From: Bolinopsis microptera
Lineage: Eukaryota > Ctenophora > Tentaculata > Lobata > Bolinopsidae
Direction of reading: 5' to 3'
Assembly (NCBI RefSeq): GCF_026151205.1
Contig: NC_087075.1
Location: 2,702,359 to 2,766,358, forward strand
DNA length: 64,000 bases
Part shown: piece by piece, positions 1-12,442 of the stretch
How the letters are laid out: each line of letters starts with the position of its first letter
How positions within the stretch are numbered: position 1 is the stretch's first letter
Position numbers and translations under genes: made by a program
The notes under the pieces: generated by a model
Told to the model about the DNA's origin: nothing
Database searches by the model: none
Seen by the model: only the letters and a program-made list of their open reading frames with translations

Positions 1-468
1 TCACGATCCAGTAAATCAGTTGATCACCATATAAAGATAAAATTTAAGATCAGTTGCCAGTTATTTTGGGATTTGCTCAGGTTATGATGTCGTAGATCTG
101 TGATTCTTTGAAACAAGTTTGTTGCAGAGGTTGAGGGGGAAGAGGAGGTTGTCAAAAACGTATTATTTTGTCGTAATTAAATTGTCTTGTCTAAGTATTT
201 ATCTTTTTGGTATTTATAGAATTCAATTTTCAAACTCCACATATATAACCATGATACCAGTAACCAGCAGTCAACAAAAATAGCACTGAGGTTAGGATAC
301 TCCTGCTTCTATTTTTGTTAAATCTCTATTGAAACTCTGCCCAAAAATGTCTTGAAGTTTAGTCAAGTCATCAAATGCCAAGACCACGTATAGTTGCACA
401 GTTTTACAGTTTTACAGTTATATAGTTTTACAGCTGAGAAAAAAGTGGAAATAATATAATCGTAATAC

Positions 469-547
469 CTTTGCCAGCATCGAAGCAGTCCCGCACCTTC
501 AACGTCAGCTCCGCAAGAAAAACACCATCTTGTTCATTGCTTGTTTC
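469..547 (-). CDS. Possible internal exon of an unidentified gene (partial)
   Basis: On the minus strand this 79-bp interval is open and bounded by a good acceptor (TTTTCATAG before GAAACA) and a good donor (GGCAAAG then GTATTACG). It reads ETSNEQDGVFLAELTLKVRD followed by CFDAGK, with phase 0 entry and phase 1 exit. I do not recognise the protein. No partner exon was found with confidence on either side, so the rest of the gene would lie left of the window or in small exons I missed. The call rests only on the open frame plus the splice sites and could be chance. Confidence 0.35.
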
Positions 548-1171
548 CTATGAAAATTGTTAGTCATATAAGTGTACACGTAACACAATTTTATATGTAG
601 CTAGGCAAAATCATAATCAGGTACTTCGGCTTAAATAAATCCGAAAATAATCACGAGAATCCAGATAATAGTTTTATAGCGATAAAATTATTTCTGACAA
701 AAAACATTATCAGTGACAGGGATTAAACAAATAACAAGAGTCAATACCCAATGTTTATTTTACAAAGTGTAACAAGTTGTTGATATTAAATCACCATAAT
801 ACTGCTATAATAACAAAGGTAACACTTGGAGTAATGACCTCATTATTTAATTAAGCTATATCATTGTGTTTCTTTCAGGTGGTATCCCAGACTTACAATT
901 TATTTTGGGTCACATACATTTAGTATTTTCAATTTTTTCGTGTTTCTCAATATGATTGATTGATTGATATAAATAAATAGATAAATAAAGTCGAGTTTTA
1001 TACAGCAATTTATCTTTGTTTGAGTTATTTAAGGAACTATGGAAGATGCTGCGAAGGATGAAGTAAATCATATCATAAGGCTGTTAGTAATACACCCTAC
1101 TAGGCTAGGTAGGGCCTGTCGTGATATCATGGATCGCTTAGGTTCCACCAGGATCTGGTAGTCCTCATAAT

Positions 1172-1208
1172 TCTGTATTTCCCTAGCCTTAGGCTAGGGA
1201 AATACAGA
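1172..1208. repeat. Perfect 18-bp inverted repeat, 1-nt spacer
   Basis: The left arm TCTGTATTTCCCTAGCCT and its exact reverse complement are separated by a single T. It is a strong cruciform or hairpin. A related CTAGGCTAGG stretch lies 80 bp to the left. There is no coding context. Confidence 0.85.
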
Positions 1209-2654
1209 CATACATATCAAACATAATTGTGAATACTGCCCTAAATAAAATGTAAACATGAAACGGTAAACTATCAACTTGTCGTCAATTTATCTATATT
1301 AAATAATATGATGTCATGAATAACGTATTTGAATTAATTTAATTTACATAACATACAAATGCACAACTTAGCATTACACTGCTTGATGATATTACAAAAA
1401 TCATGAACATATTATTCACTTTAATTATATTAAAACTAGTACCTAATATGATTAAAAACAAACGAGGATAAAACAGCAATGACCTGAACACCGATGACCG
1501 AGGAGGACTTTAAATTTAGGCTGTCAAACAGAGAAGCAATATTGTATCATAATATTCCCAATTTCGAATAAGGCTGTCACAGTTCTTTCTTATTATGAGA
1601 GGCTGAGCACTGTAATTATAGAATAGTATCGAATGCAGATTAGTCATCAGAACATTCATGTAAATGGCAAAGAGTGCCCATGATCTAATCAGTTAATCAG
1701 TCGAAAAGACAGTGGTATCACTAACTGTGATCTATGATACTATTGATCTCACTAAGTCCCGATTTTCTTGAATTGTGCAACTAAAGCAAAATATGGGTTG
1801 GTATGTTACCAACTGTTAAGAATGATCAACATTCAGAATTAATTATCAATTTGTCTTTTTAGCCAAAGCTTTTTTCAGACCATTACAAATGTATACTTAA
1901 ATAATTTAAGGAGAGTTCTCTTCAAATTATAAGACAATAGGGATAAAAATTAGGACCTACAAAAATCAAAACAAAATGCAGCCACCTAATTTGATGCTTT
2001 AAAGCTTTCTGTTCTCCTACGATTGACTAGAGAGGAACCATCTTTGGCAAGTATTAGGAACTTAGACCATTATAAATACCTTGCTGTAAGTTTGCAAGGC
2101 ATGTGGACTAAGTGGGTTGAGAGTACTCGACTTGAAAGTGGGTGTTGAGAATCCTCAACTAAACTAAAGATAATAACGTCCATAAGATGAGACAGCAGAG
2201 TGAGTAGTAGAGGCTGAAGGAAAAGAAATGTCACAAGGAGATGGGCAGGGAGAGTATTATAATAATCATCTTTATGATAGTTCACCAATGGCAATTTGTG
2301 CTAGAGAGCGGCAGTGATGCTGTCATCACCATCATCTCTTAAGATAGACCAACATGGTTGGTCACTAGAGGAATGCTCTTGTAAGGCATGCAAGGCAGGG
2401 GTGCAGGAAGCAGGGGGCCCCCCATAAAATCTGGGCAAGGGGCCAAAAGGGCCAACTTTTTTATTTAGGTTTCTAAAATGTTCAAATACTTTTTCAAATA
2501 TTATTTCATACAGATAATGGATAGCCTAATATCATTTCTTTTTGTTTGGAAAAGGGAGACACTGGCCACAGTACACTTTACCCAACTTTTGGTTTTGTAC
2601 AATCCTCATATTTTAGTAATAACAGTTTTTTGTTCTACTATGATCAAATTATCA

Positions 2655-2716
2655 GCATTCAGCATTCAGCATTCAGCATTCAGCATTCAGCATTCAGTAT
2701 TCAGTATTCAGTATTC
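2655..2716 (+). repeat. 7-bp tandem repeat (AGCATTC/AGTATTC)n
   Basis: About nine units of a 7-bp repeat; the last three carry a C-to-T-type change (AGTATTC). It is a simple satellite with no gene evidence. Confidence 0.85.
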
Positions 2717-3052
2717 AATAAATTTGATTAATTATCCTACGAAAAAATGTGTATTGACTTGTTAATTTAAATCAAAAGTACTATAATAAAAAGCTATGAT
2801 GTACAGCGTTGACATGTGAACTCTACCCTATATTTAGCCCACTTCTAGGTCAATTAAATTCTACTGATAGATCACATCACTAATTATACATCACTAATTG
2901 GTGACATGATCTGATCACCATGGGACCCCTAATAATAGGGGGGCCTGGAAGTCGTGCAGCCCACATATTGGCTTGCCCATGGTCACGTGATATCGATCCT
3001 GCATGTCTATAAATAAAGTGAAGTAAAGTAAAGTAAAAATTATGACATAACA

Positions 3053-3369
3053 TCTTACTATATATAAAGCGGGACGATATATATATGGATCCGTACCATT
3101 TAACTGACACCACGGCATCAACTTTAACGCAACTTTCCGCAAAAACCGTAAAAGATATACAACTGAAACTTTTTTGACTGGGTCAAATGCTTTAATGGCC
3201 TTCAAATCAGTATGAACAAATACAAAATTGGCCAAGGAATAGGAGTTTTAGAGCCCAAAATTTGGACCCTCAAGTGGTGTCAAAACGCGAATTAAATAGG
3301 TAATTTAATTATTTTAGGCTCTTGAGTCTTGACACCATTTTATTTTTAGGGTATACGGGTTCCTGCTAG
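3053..3369 (+). mobile_element. Non-autonomous Helitron-like element, copy 1
   Basis: The 317-bp sequence begins TCTTACTATATATAAAGCG directly after an A and ends CGGGTTCCTGCTAG directly before a T. That matches the Helitron signature (5' TC, 3' CTRR, insertion between A and T), including the TATATAAAGC-type 5' end and the CGGGT...CTAG 3' end. A diverged copy with the same termini lies at 40445-40748. There is no coding capacity, and no target duplication, as expected for Helitrons. A clear 3' hairpin is not obvious; only GTATAC is self-complementary there. Confidence 0.7.
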
Positions 3370-4134
3370 TCATCACTAATGTCTACAAAGTATCAGCACA
3401 CTACATGGAAAATATACTGTAACTATTTCTCCATCAAATACCCACACACAGACCAGTAAGTCAGTGACTTCTTAGTCTGTTCGAGTTCTGATATTGTCAT
3501 GTGAAGTTATTTCTTCTGACCTCGTATTCCGTTCTTTTTCTCTCGTCATTTTAAACCATAACAATTTTGATGAGGGTCAAAGAATCAAAGAATTTCTGCC
3601 TGTTTTAATTTCAGCTGGTATTGTCTTGATATATCTAGATTTTGTATTCAAATACAACAGTCCTCGACATTTCACTTTGTGCCCCAATATACCTTTAAAA
3701 CAGGATCTACAGGGTGATCAACCACATAGAATTTTACTTTTTTGAAAATGATTACCAACCTCATTATTAGCAAAATTTAGCAAAATTTAGCAAAATTTAA
3801 CTAAATTTAACAAAATTTTGCAAATTTTTCTGTCCAATTTTGTGGATGATGATTAATCACTCTACACTCGACTGTCACGTGACTCTTTCAACCCGTTCTC
3901 TAGCTGGTTCTGAACGACTTTTCGAAACCCTAACCCTCTAATCTGATCCCAACTCTAACCCTAACCCAATCCTTAACAAAAACATGTGCTGAAACCTTAA
4001 CGGGTGACACTCGTAAAATATTTGTTCCATAAACCCGATACCGTCGATGAGTCCAACTCGGCGCGCGTCCTGGTAGGTTGTAAACCTACAACTGAAACCC
4101 TAACCCTAACGAGAAATTAAACTAACTTCCTTAT
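3370..4134. other. Intergenic sequence with short telomere-like tracts
   Basis: No gene is supported. It contains an 11-bp repeat (TTTAGCAAAAT-like, about 3775-3830) and two short CCCTAA tracts (about 3952-3966 and 4096-4111), which resemble interstitial animal telomere repeats but are only two units long. Confidence 0.55.
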
Positions 4135-4499
4135 CCCAGGAAAAGTTACCGGCTGGTGGTGGTACTAGAGTTGGTTTAATTTAAACAGACGGCTTGACCT
4201 CGCGCGCGACAACAAGCATGATTTGCACGCGTGGCGCATTCCAATGTTCAGGCAGCCACCACGTGACACAATTCAGCCAACCAGAGTACAGGAATCCGCA
4301 AAGTTAAAGTTGCAAACTTTTGATTGGCCCGAAAGGGGACTTTTCTGGAGATTTTGAGATAACCCAACAATTACGTTGTCTTGAATTTTCCTCCTGGAGA
4401 GGTAACGTTACTTTTAAAAGAGGAACATGTTACAAAAAACCGGAAGTCTCCAACTCTTTTACTTTCAAAGTTAAGCCCCATCCGGTCAGGGTTCCTGGG
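4135..4499. mobile_element. 365-bp dispersed repeat with CCCAGGAA termini, copy 1
   Basis: This segment is nearly identical to 15709-16078 in the same orientation. Both copies start CCCAGGAA and end TTCCTGGG, a short perfect inverted terminus, and similarity stops at those points. I infer a non-autonomous DNA element (MITE-like). No convincing target-site duplication flanks either copy, so the class is unproven. It ends about 390 bp before the LINE ORF1-like frame at 4891, so a LINE 5' UTR is an alternative, but copy 2 has no LINE next to it. Confidence 0.6.
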
Positions 4500-4890
4500 T
4501 GCAGCTGGCTGACGCCGAGTAGGGTGTTTTGGCCGTTCTAACTTAAGACTTTTATGAATTAAAGCAGCCGTATTGATCTTCGGTTTCACTAATTCACTCG
4601 CCATGGATTATAGGAAAAGGGCGCGTGTTTGTATTTCGCATTGGATATAAAGATGACCAATGATATTGCAGTGTTTAAGTCACGTGCGCGTGATTTAGCG
4701 CGCTTGCGTGTGCTAGCTTGAGCTGACATCAGATACAAACTTTTGTTCCTGACTCTCTCTCACTCTCTCTCTGCATTATACCTTCTGATAAAATCGCTTG
4801 CAGTTTGTTGAATATCTAGATGTCATCTGTCATTTGCCGTAAAGTGATACCCTTCTCGTACGCTTTTGTTATTGTTATGGTTTCAATGTC

Positions 4891-5872
4891 ATGAGAGCTA
4901 CATACATCCAAGAAAAATGTATGATTTTGGCACTTTTTTATGTGGCACTGTCCACTGTTTGTATTTTGCATTGTCGCCACGGTTGCAATCGTGGAGATAG
5001 CTGCCGCTACTTCCATACCCAACTTTGCCAAAATGGTCTTGTCTATAACTTGTGCCTAAACAATGAATGCAAGCTCATACATATTCGAGGTGTAAACTGT
5101 TAAGCGCATCAGCAGCGCCAAACCACCCACTAAACCTGTTCCAACAGGAAAGAAAGGGGATGTCCCTCCTGCACAAGACAATCATAAACGCAGCAGGAAG
5201 AATACATCAACTTTGAAGCCGCCTCAAGATAAAAATGCTTCGAAATATTTTAGCAACAAGGATCTTCTCCAGCATTTGGACCAGTTGAAAGTGGATTGGA
5301 TGTAAGAGATTTCGTGCATGATTCAAAAATCACTCGAATCAATGATGGCCTCTTATCTACCCTCCCAGAGGCAGATATATCTTCGTCCGGGTGTTCAGTA
5401 CTCAACTGCAGTTCAGCAACCCTACCAACAAGCCCCTCATCTCCCCAGGGCTACCCTGCACACTGCAGTGCACAGCACCTGCAACAGCCTGCTCTCTACC
5501 AACCGCTGCTGGGAAAGTAGACCTCAAGTCAATACTTCCGATCTCCTCAACATTTCTTCTTAACATACAAGGAATGAATCCTGGGATAAAGAACCAGCAA
5601 TGGAAGTTAAAATCTCTCCACGAGAATTTAGCAACCAGCCCGCTCCACACTCCCTTCTTTATTCTGACTGAGACTCATCTGAAGCCATACCATGTTGAAG
5701 CGGAGACGTGTATCCCTGGCTACAGTACCATCAGAGCTGATCAAGACAAACGTGCTCAAGGCGGTGTAGCTATCTTAATCTACCTACACCACTCTTTACC
5801 TGCTGACACGATAAAAGTGTACTCTAACTCCTATTGTGAAGTTGCAATGGTTCACATAACTAGCAGTAACTT
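4891..5872 (+). pseudogene. Decayed non-LTR retrotransposon (LINE), ORF1 to endonuclease fragment
   Basis: Three pieces in order look like a LINE 5' part. (1) A frame from 4891 contains a CCCH-type zinc finger (CRHGCNRGDSCRYFH followed by a second C/H cluster) that stops at 5103. (2) A lysine/proline-rich stretch in another frame from 5102, carrying DLLQHLDQLKVDWM, is interrupted by a stop at 5303 and resumes to about 5390. (3) From about 5548 to 5868 there is the start of an AP-endonuclease domain, with ILTETHL, an IPGY motif and GGVAILI. A frameshift and a stop show it is dead. The reverse transcriptase is missing: coding similarity ends at the (TCCC)n tract. The clade cannot be assigned safely from this fragment. 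Confidence 0.65.
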
Positions 5873-5873
5873 T

Positions 5874-6028
5874 CTCCCTCCCTCCCTCCCTCCCTCCCTC
5901 CCTCCCTCCCTCCCTCCCTCCCTCCCTCCCTCCCTCCCTCCCTCCCTCCCTCCCTCCCTCCCTCCCTCCCTCCCTCCCTCCCTCCCTCCCTCCCTCCCTC
6001 CCTCCCTCCCTCCCTCCCTCCCTCCCTC
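5874..6028. repeat. (TCCC)n microsatellite, about 155 bp
   Basis: An uninterrupted tetranucleotide array, about 38 units, that replaces the LINE sequence downstream of the endonuclease start. The Ser/Leu/Pro-rich and Gly/Arg/Glu-rich frames across it are artefacts of the repeat. Confidence 0.97.
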
Positions 6029-7046
6029 ACGCAACCTTACTTGAATGGTATTTGGAGATATATCTCTAGGATAATCTTGGTTTAAGCTTTTTGATGTGTA
6101 ATACATAGATTCGGGTGTAGGAACCAAGGCTCCTATTTTTTCTTTTAGAGCTCCACATTTGAAAATTATAAATTTGAGTGTATCAGTGTAGTTGTTTTTT
6201 CTTCTATATTAGTTACTCATATCTCTTGTACAGACTGTTTCACAAGGACATTGACAGATGATACTCACATTAGGCATTCATTATTGCATCTAAATTATTT
6301 CACTTGCATTAGGTTTAGAAATTTATTCTCTGGTTAACAGATTTCAAATGTTTAATCAATTTGTAGTATGACAGTAAGGTATATAAGAAGTTATTTAATT
6401 TTGCTTGGGCTATTATATTGACTATTGAGGTTTAATATGATGATATGGAATTTGAATTCTATATAAATTTACACTATGTGGTTGGGGCATTTTGCATAGT
6501 AAATATGGTTACTACTCCTATATATCATATTATTTGATTGGTATTCGATTTCTGCACAGACCTTGGTCTACATATATATTAAATTATTAACCATTCATTC
6601 TGTAAGTGCACGAAAATTTATTTCAATCAAGTTGTTTGGCGTCAGCTAGACTGGCATAAGTGGTCCGCACCCGACTAACAGCCAGCCCTCTGATTGGTCA
6701 GCGTGACTGCTATTCGATAGCTTATTGGCCAGATTGCGTGTCACGTGGTACCCTACAAACGTGTGTTCAAGTTAATTTGCAGTAGAAATTCAACTGGGAT
6801 GTTCGGTTTATCATTCTTTGTTACTCCCTGTTGGCATTCTTTAGCGCTAAATGACATCAAGACCTAAAAACCTTAGGTTCTTAACTCGACTCAGGATTGT
6901 TGTATCATTTTATTGATTTTCTGATCAATTACCTGGCTTTTCAACTGGTTGCCGGGGTAATTTCATTGGATCCTCCTGCCCGGACAGTAATAATGTCATG
7001 TTGCAGGTTTGTTACAATCAATGATAGAGTCAATTTTGTTTTATGC
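6029..7046. other. Non-coding flank of the hAT element
   Basis: No gene is supported. Around 6640-6760 it is locally GC-richer, with ATTGG/CCAAT-type boxes and a CACGTG, and could be promoter-like, but no transcription unit follows clearly. A 33-bp segment at 6987-7019 recurs exactly at 12722-12754 on the other side of the hAT insertion. Confidence 0.4.
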
Positions 7047-7589
7047 CTACAGTGCAGTGGCGTAACGACCGCCCCTGCTAACCCTGCTAGCAGGGGGGCG
7101 GCACCTTAGGGGGGCGGCATTTTTCCGCCCCATTACTCAATTTTGCCGCCCCCTGTAGCCGGTGATGACCCGTGACTCTTCATACCGAAGTAAAAAAAAG
7201 TAAAGAAATTAGTTGAACGTGTCTACTACTCCAAAATTCTACACGAATTTATAGCGCAACTTAACCACGCGCTGAAAGTTGCGCAAAAAGTGATAACGAT
7301 ACCACACTTTCATTGTTTTAACTTTAGCGCGGAGGCCAATTTCTAATGATGCGCGTTGTGACTAAAGTTTATACGACGGTAATTGTGTGAACTCTAACCT
7401 TCGAGGTTTGCAGTTTGCGACTTTTCAATAATTTTAAATCCGGCTCCTGAGCTCTGGCCATGTTAGTTATCGTAGTAGAACAAATAGAAACATACTTATA
7501 AATTATGTTAAGTAAAATAAACATCATGATCACAGATCAAGTCAACCCAATTACAACAATTTACAAAATACAAAAAAATAAATAAATGT

Positions 7590-10555
7590 TCAGTGGAAAC
7601 GCTTGATGCGCCCTGCTTTTGCACTGGCAAATTTTTGTACCAGCTTCGAGCGATCAAGTTTGTCAACCTCACTGTTCTCAATTGAGATGAGAGCTAAATC
7701 CTTAAGTCTAGATTGTGACATAGTCGACCTTAGATAGGTTTTTATCAACTTTAACTTCGAGAAGGACCGTTCCGCCGATGCAACAGTGACTGGTATAGCT
7801 ATGAAAAGCATCAAGGCTGCTACCAACTGCGGACACAACAGCGGAAGGTCTCTCTCGAAGATAAAGTTGACCAACTGGAGAGGACTTGTCACATCTTCGG
7901 TCCTTAGCTCACTTCCGTAATCTTCCTTCAGGTCAATTAACTCGTCTGCCAATGATGGCTGCAAGTCCTTGTGGTAGATCTTTACCAACTCATTCGCAGC
8001 AGTTCGGAGGTCCGTGCAACTCTTCGTCAGTATGTGTTTGGGCTGCAAACACGCGAACTTGCTCACTATCGAGTTGTGTCCCTCAAATCGAAGAAGGATT
8101 TGTTCCCGACATGTCTTCAGTGTGGGAAGAAATATCTGTACCTTGAACAAATCCTTCTTCGATGGTTCTGGTAAGTTCTGGCCACGAAGTTGACCAGAAT
8201 ATCTGTAGAGGTTCCGGGCCATGGTGAGCTGGAATGACTGCTCGGCCCCAGCATAGATGGCTTGCTGCTGAGCTTCTACGATGAGAGTATCCCAATTTCC
8301 CTCTAGATTTCGGAGAAATCTTGTAAAGCTGCTGAGAGCAGCTGGCACAACTCCAATGTCCAGGTTTTTAGCCTGAAGCATGTTAGTAATAGTCTGTGCC
8401 TTGGAGAGCAGCTTCTCCCAAAACACCAGAGTAATGGTGAACTCGAAAGTTCTAACTCTACTCAAAAGTCCCGCAGATGTTCGGCAGTTGGTGAGTGATA
8501 GCTTCGTCAGAAGTCTGATGATATCTGGCTGCCGATTCTTGATGGCCCGAACGCTTTCATGACGAGACGACCACCTCGTTGGGCAAAGTTTTTTTAGGTC
8601 TAAGCCCGGAGAGTTCATCTTCAGCTCCTCCCAGCGTAATGAGCTCGATCCAACAAACGTAAAAACATGGCCCAGACAGTCGAAGAAATCACTGGTGTGG
8701 TTGGTAGCAGCCACAACATCTTTTATCACCAAACACAGATTGTGGGTCGAACAGTGCACGAAGGGAACAGGGTTCGTGGTTCTGTTCTTCAGTATCGTCT
8801 GTACTCCCCCATAAACTCCCGACATAACACTGGCTCCGTCAAATCCCTGTCCTCTAAGTTTGTCCAGCGTGATTCCCAGCTTCTGGAGTTCTTCAATAGC
8901 GAGATTAGCAATAGCCTCTGCTTTTCCAGATGACATTGCGATGAATCCGAGGAAGGTCTCATGCACCTGTACTTGAGAGTCTCGAACGGAAACCCAGCGC
9001 ACCACCAAACTTAATTGGTCTACCTGTGAGGGAAATATGTCAATAAAATAGCTTCTAGATTCTAATACACATCCGATGGAAGAAATAAATGTACAACATA
9101 GTGAAAAGGGAAGGTGCAACGGTATTTTTCTTTACCATTGTCCACTGTACAGACATAATCATATTACATAAACAAATTTGAAATCAAAATGTATTTGACC
9201 AAAAGATGGAACGAACCTTTCCCAGATCAACTGTCGAATCAAGGATAATCGAAAAGTAGGGGCTCTTTAGGATATCCGATACCAAGGAGATCCGCATTTC
9301 CTCGGCGATAAGGGAGATCAGCTCGTTTTGGATCGCAGGGCTCAGATATTTAGTCTTCCCCTTGGGCGTGGCGATCACTTGCTTCAGGAGACCGTCAAAC
9401 TGGGCAAGCAGTTTGACCAACTCTAGGAAGTTGGATCCCTCACAAACTCCATCCCCCACAACCTCTCTGTGTCCACGTAATCCAATGTTCATAGAGGCAG
9501 CAGCTATTATGATGGCAATAACCCGCTCGACGACCAGAGTCCACTTTTTTTCGTTCTCCTCGATGATCTTCAGCTCTTGAAGATCGACTGGGCTTTTGAT
9601 GAAGTGCAGTCGATTTTTATGCGCCTCTGCGTGGCTCTCGGACGTCTCATGTGTCTTCATCTTCTTGGAGATGCCATACTTCTTACTGGGAAGAATCTTG
9701 TCTGCCCACGGTGATTTGGCTTTATCCCCGAACAGCCAGCATGTCTCGCAGTAGGCATATTTGCCTAGTGGTGAATAGCAGAGCCATTTTCTTCGCAGTT
9801 CGAGTCCATTCTGTTGCTTACTAACATAGTAGTTCGACAACGTTGAGGGTTGACAAGGTCCGTGTTGCAGTATCGCCCGCTTGTCAGCGATGCTGAGACA
9901 TTGTCTGTCTTTGAACAGCTCCTTGTCGCTCGGCCAGTTCACCTCCAGTGATAGAGCAGCTGCAGCTTCCACTACAGCATCGACTTCGTTGCTTCCTTCA
10001 CCTGGCGCAGATTTCATGATCAACTGTAAAAAGCAAGCCAAAAATGAAGATGTTTCTGTGAAAAGAAATTTAAGGATGTGGCAGTCAATCTATGATGTAA
10101 TATCTAAGATCACACCATTCACGACGAGATAATAGACTGATTATCGTATCATACTCCGTATTACTATTTGTTAGTAATTAGTTATGAGTTATGATAACAA
10201 GTCAATTATATGTACTATCTTGCACTAACAGGAGTTTTAGAGAATCATGTCACTATTTCAGTAAATTAGTAAAGACCTATTATTTTGGGGTTCCTCCAGT
10301 AATTTTCTTACCTGTTTCGTCGTCCGATTCAAATAGGAGAGAGTCCAACTCTTCATCTGGTTCCTCGACTGGATCGGGACGGCTCTCCTCCCGCCAATAC
10401 ACGTCTTGTGCTGCTACTCGGGCTTCTGCGGCAGTAGGGAACGCTGGTCCTGCAGTTGCAGTGAAGCTTGTTATCTTGGGATAGGACTTCATAAACTCCT
10501 CCTTCTTCTTCTTCTTGTTTCTGTACGCTGCCCCAGATTCTTTAGTACGCTTCAT
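7590..10555 (-). CDS. hAT transposase, TTF-type zinc finger and hAT dimerisation domain
   Basis: Three exons give one open frame of about 820 residues: 10555-10312, about 10001-9217, and 9023-7590 (stop at 7590). The start is MKRTKESGAAYRNKKKKKEE, a basic N-terminus usual in this group. Exon 2 holds a TTF/BED-like zinc finger (Cys pair in YCETCWLFGDKA, His pair in MKTHETSESH) and the beginning of the DUF4371 region. Exon 3 continues this through FDGASVMSG to a C-terminal hAT dimerisation domain (SAERSFSKLKLIKTYLRSTM). The family resembles ZMYM1-like and THAP-repressor-like proteins. The exon 2/3 junction (LGK to VDQLSL) is clear. The exon 1/2 junction is less certain: donor CAG/GTAAGA, acceptor GCGCCAG with a weak pyrimidine tract. 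No internal stop or frameshift was seen, so the enzyme may be functional. Confidence 0.88.
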
Positions 10556-10603
10556 GTTAACTGTTGTGAAAAAATAATCAATCAAGAGGTTGGTCGTCGT
10601 CAA

Positions 10604-12442
10604 TTACAAATTGCAATGCGATTGATTGTCGAATTAGATATATTGTATACATGATGATGAGTAGTGAGCAGCCTGCAGCTTATTATCATGTTAATAATAA
10701 TAATAATAACAAATTATTATATAACCAAGAATGGTACTAGCTACTAATGTCAGAGCGGCTCTCCTAACAAAGAGAAAACTATAATAATTTATAATAATAG
10801 TATTGCTAATTTTCAAACCTAAAAAAAGTGGCTCTCGGGCGGTAGGACAATGGACATATCACATGAGTGATGAGTGACGGAATGTTGGCTATCGCGGAAA
10901 ATCACAGACTATAACAAAAATGTACGCATATGACACATGTAGATTAAATTGGTGGACAACAGTCATGCAACATGCTTTAAAAATCTATGTCAAGTGATGA
11001 GTCAACTACATTAAAGCTAACTTTAACACATGCTTCAGTAGGGGTACGAGGGTAGGATATTGCACATCAGTAGTCAGTACAGGAATAAACGTTATTACTA
11101 ATATTAACTTACGAAGTTCACGTTGGAAGACGAAAGTCGGGTGGCCCAAGTGGGTACGTGACCAAGAATACAGTAGCGCTTGCAGTCCTTCCAGTTTCCC
11201 ATTTGACCGGACGGCGGACTCTGAAAATATCCATGCGACAGTAAGATTCTATGCAAAATGCAAATCAGCCCTCAGCCCTCAGGGATTAAATCCTAAGGGC
11301 TAAGACCTAACTTATCAACAAACGTCATACAAAAACATCATTAATACTGTGACTCGTGAACCGGCCAGCGCAAAGCTGAAAGGCGAAAGCACCGCTGACC
11401 TTAGGCAATTCCGATCAATGATCAATGATCAATCAACAAAATTGAACGTCGACGGTCGAGTTCACAATATTGCAATTCATTACTAAAAACTAGTCATAGC
11501 AGTTAGTCGTGGCAATCTGCACACTGCAGGCAGCAGGTTAACAATGGAGTCAATTGAATTGATTATTGATCTATAAGATTAACAACCGTTTACACTTTAC
11601 TATACCGTTAATAATACGAGATCTAAATGAGCTGTTGAAATACTTAATATAGAATTGATCAACAATTTACTTAAATTAAAACTTAAGATTCAAGATTAAG
11701 ATTGATAACTTTTAAGTGATAGCAGATAACGATAAATGATAACTGTTTACTGTCAACTGATAGCTCATAGGCATGGAACTTATCAGATAACGGCTTAGTT
11801 TCTGCACTCAGCAGTCAGCAGTGAGCAGTCAGAACTCAGATTTCAGAAGTCACAAGTGACAACAAGTCTACAGTTTACACAATTACAATCAATTATCAAT
11901 TATCAACAATCAACAATCAACAATGTACACGTATGACGTAGACGCCACTCGCCAGAGCCCAGACGGTAGACGCAAGACGTAGTAGAGTACATACTACATT
12001 CTAGGGCACACGCCATACGGTAAAACCAAGATAACAAACGATTAGCATTCTGATAACTACACGTGCGTCGTGTATCGGTGTCTCGCATTGATATCATCGA
12101 CTGACATGCAATTTCCTCCAATCACAAGGCAAGCAGCAGACCACGTGAATAAATTTTATCCAACGCGAACGCGCACAAAATTAATAGAGGTCGATATAAT
12201 GGTATATTTTTGCTGCCTATGCGCGGCTCGATTTTAATATTTCGTGGGTTTAACACGCGCGCGTCTTGGTCAAAATTTAATTTGCTTTGTTTTCTTAGAC
12301 GTCGTGTTGGTAAACATTACTGATTACACAATATACACACTACACTGTAACCTCACGCGACGGACAAATCTCGGCGAGCGAAGCGAGCCGGCTCCGGATA
12401 GGGGCGGCAAATTTCAATTAGCAGGGGGGCGGCACAAAGTAA
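10604..12442. other. Non-coding 5' part of the hAT element
   Basis: About 1.8 kb between the transposase start and the right TIR. It contains short tandem motifs (TCAATGA, CAGTCAGCAG, AATCAAC) and AT-rich sequence, with no recognisable coding region. It presumably holds the transposase promoter and subterminal transposase-binding sites; that is inference. Confidence 0.6.

Larger units (their letters stand above)
1..3052. other. AT-rich intergenic sequence
   Basis: Apart from the possible minus-strand exon at 469-547, the 37-bp palindrome at 1172-1208 and a 7-bp repeat near 2655-2715, I see no supported gene. Open frames here (for example 2070-2294 and 2478-2765) are short, low-complexity and lack recognisable motifs or splice context. 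Confidence 0.5.

Noticed and set aside
3952-4111. Telomere or chromosome-end sequence
   Set aside because: Only two-unit CCCTAA tracts in two places; far too short and embedded in other sequence.
5852-6127. Gly/Arg/Glu-rich and Ser/Leu/Pro-rich frames
   Set aside because: Artefacts of the (TCCC)n tract.
7886-8933. Plus-strand frames across the hAT transposase
   Set aside because: Shadows of the minus-strand transposase, whose domains are clearly recognisable.
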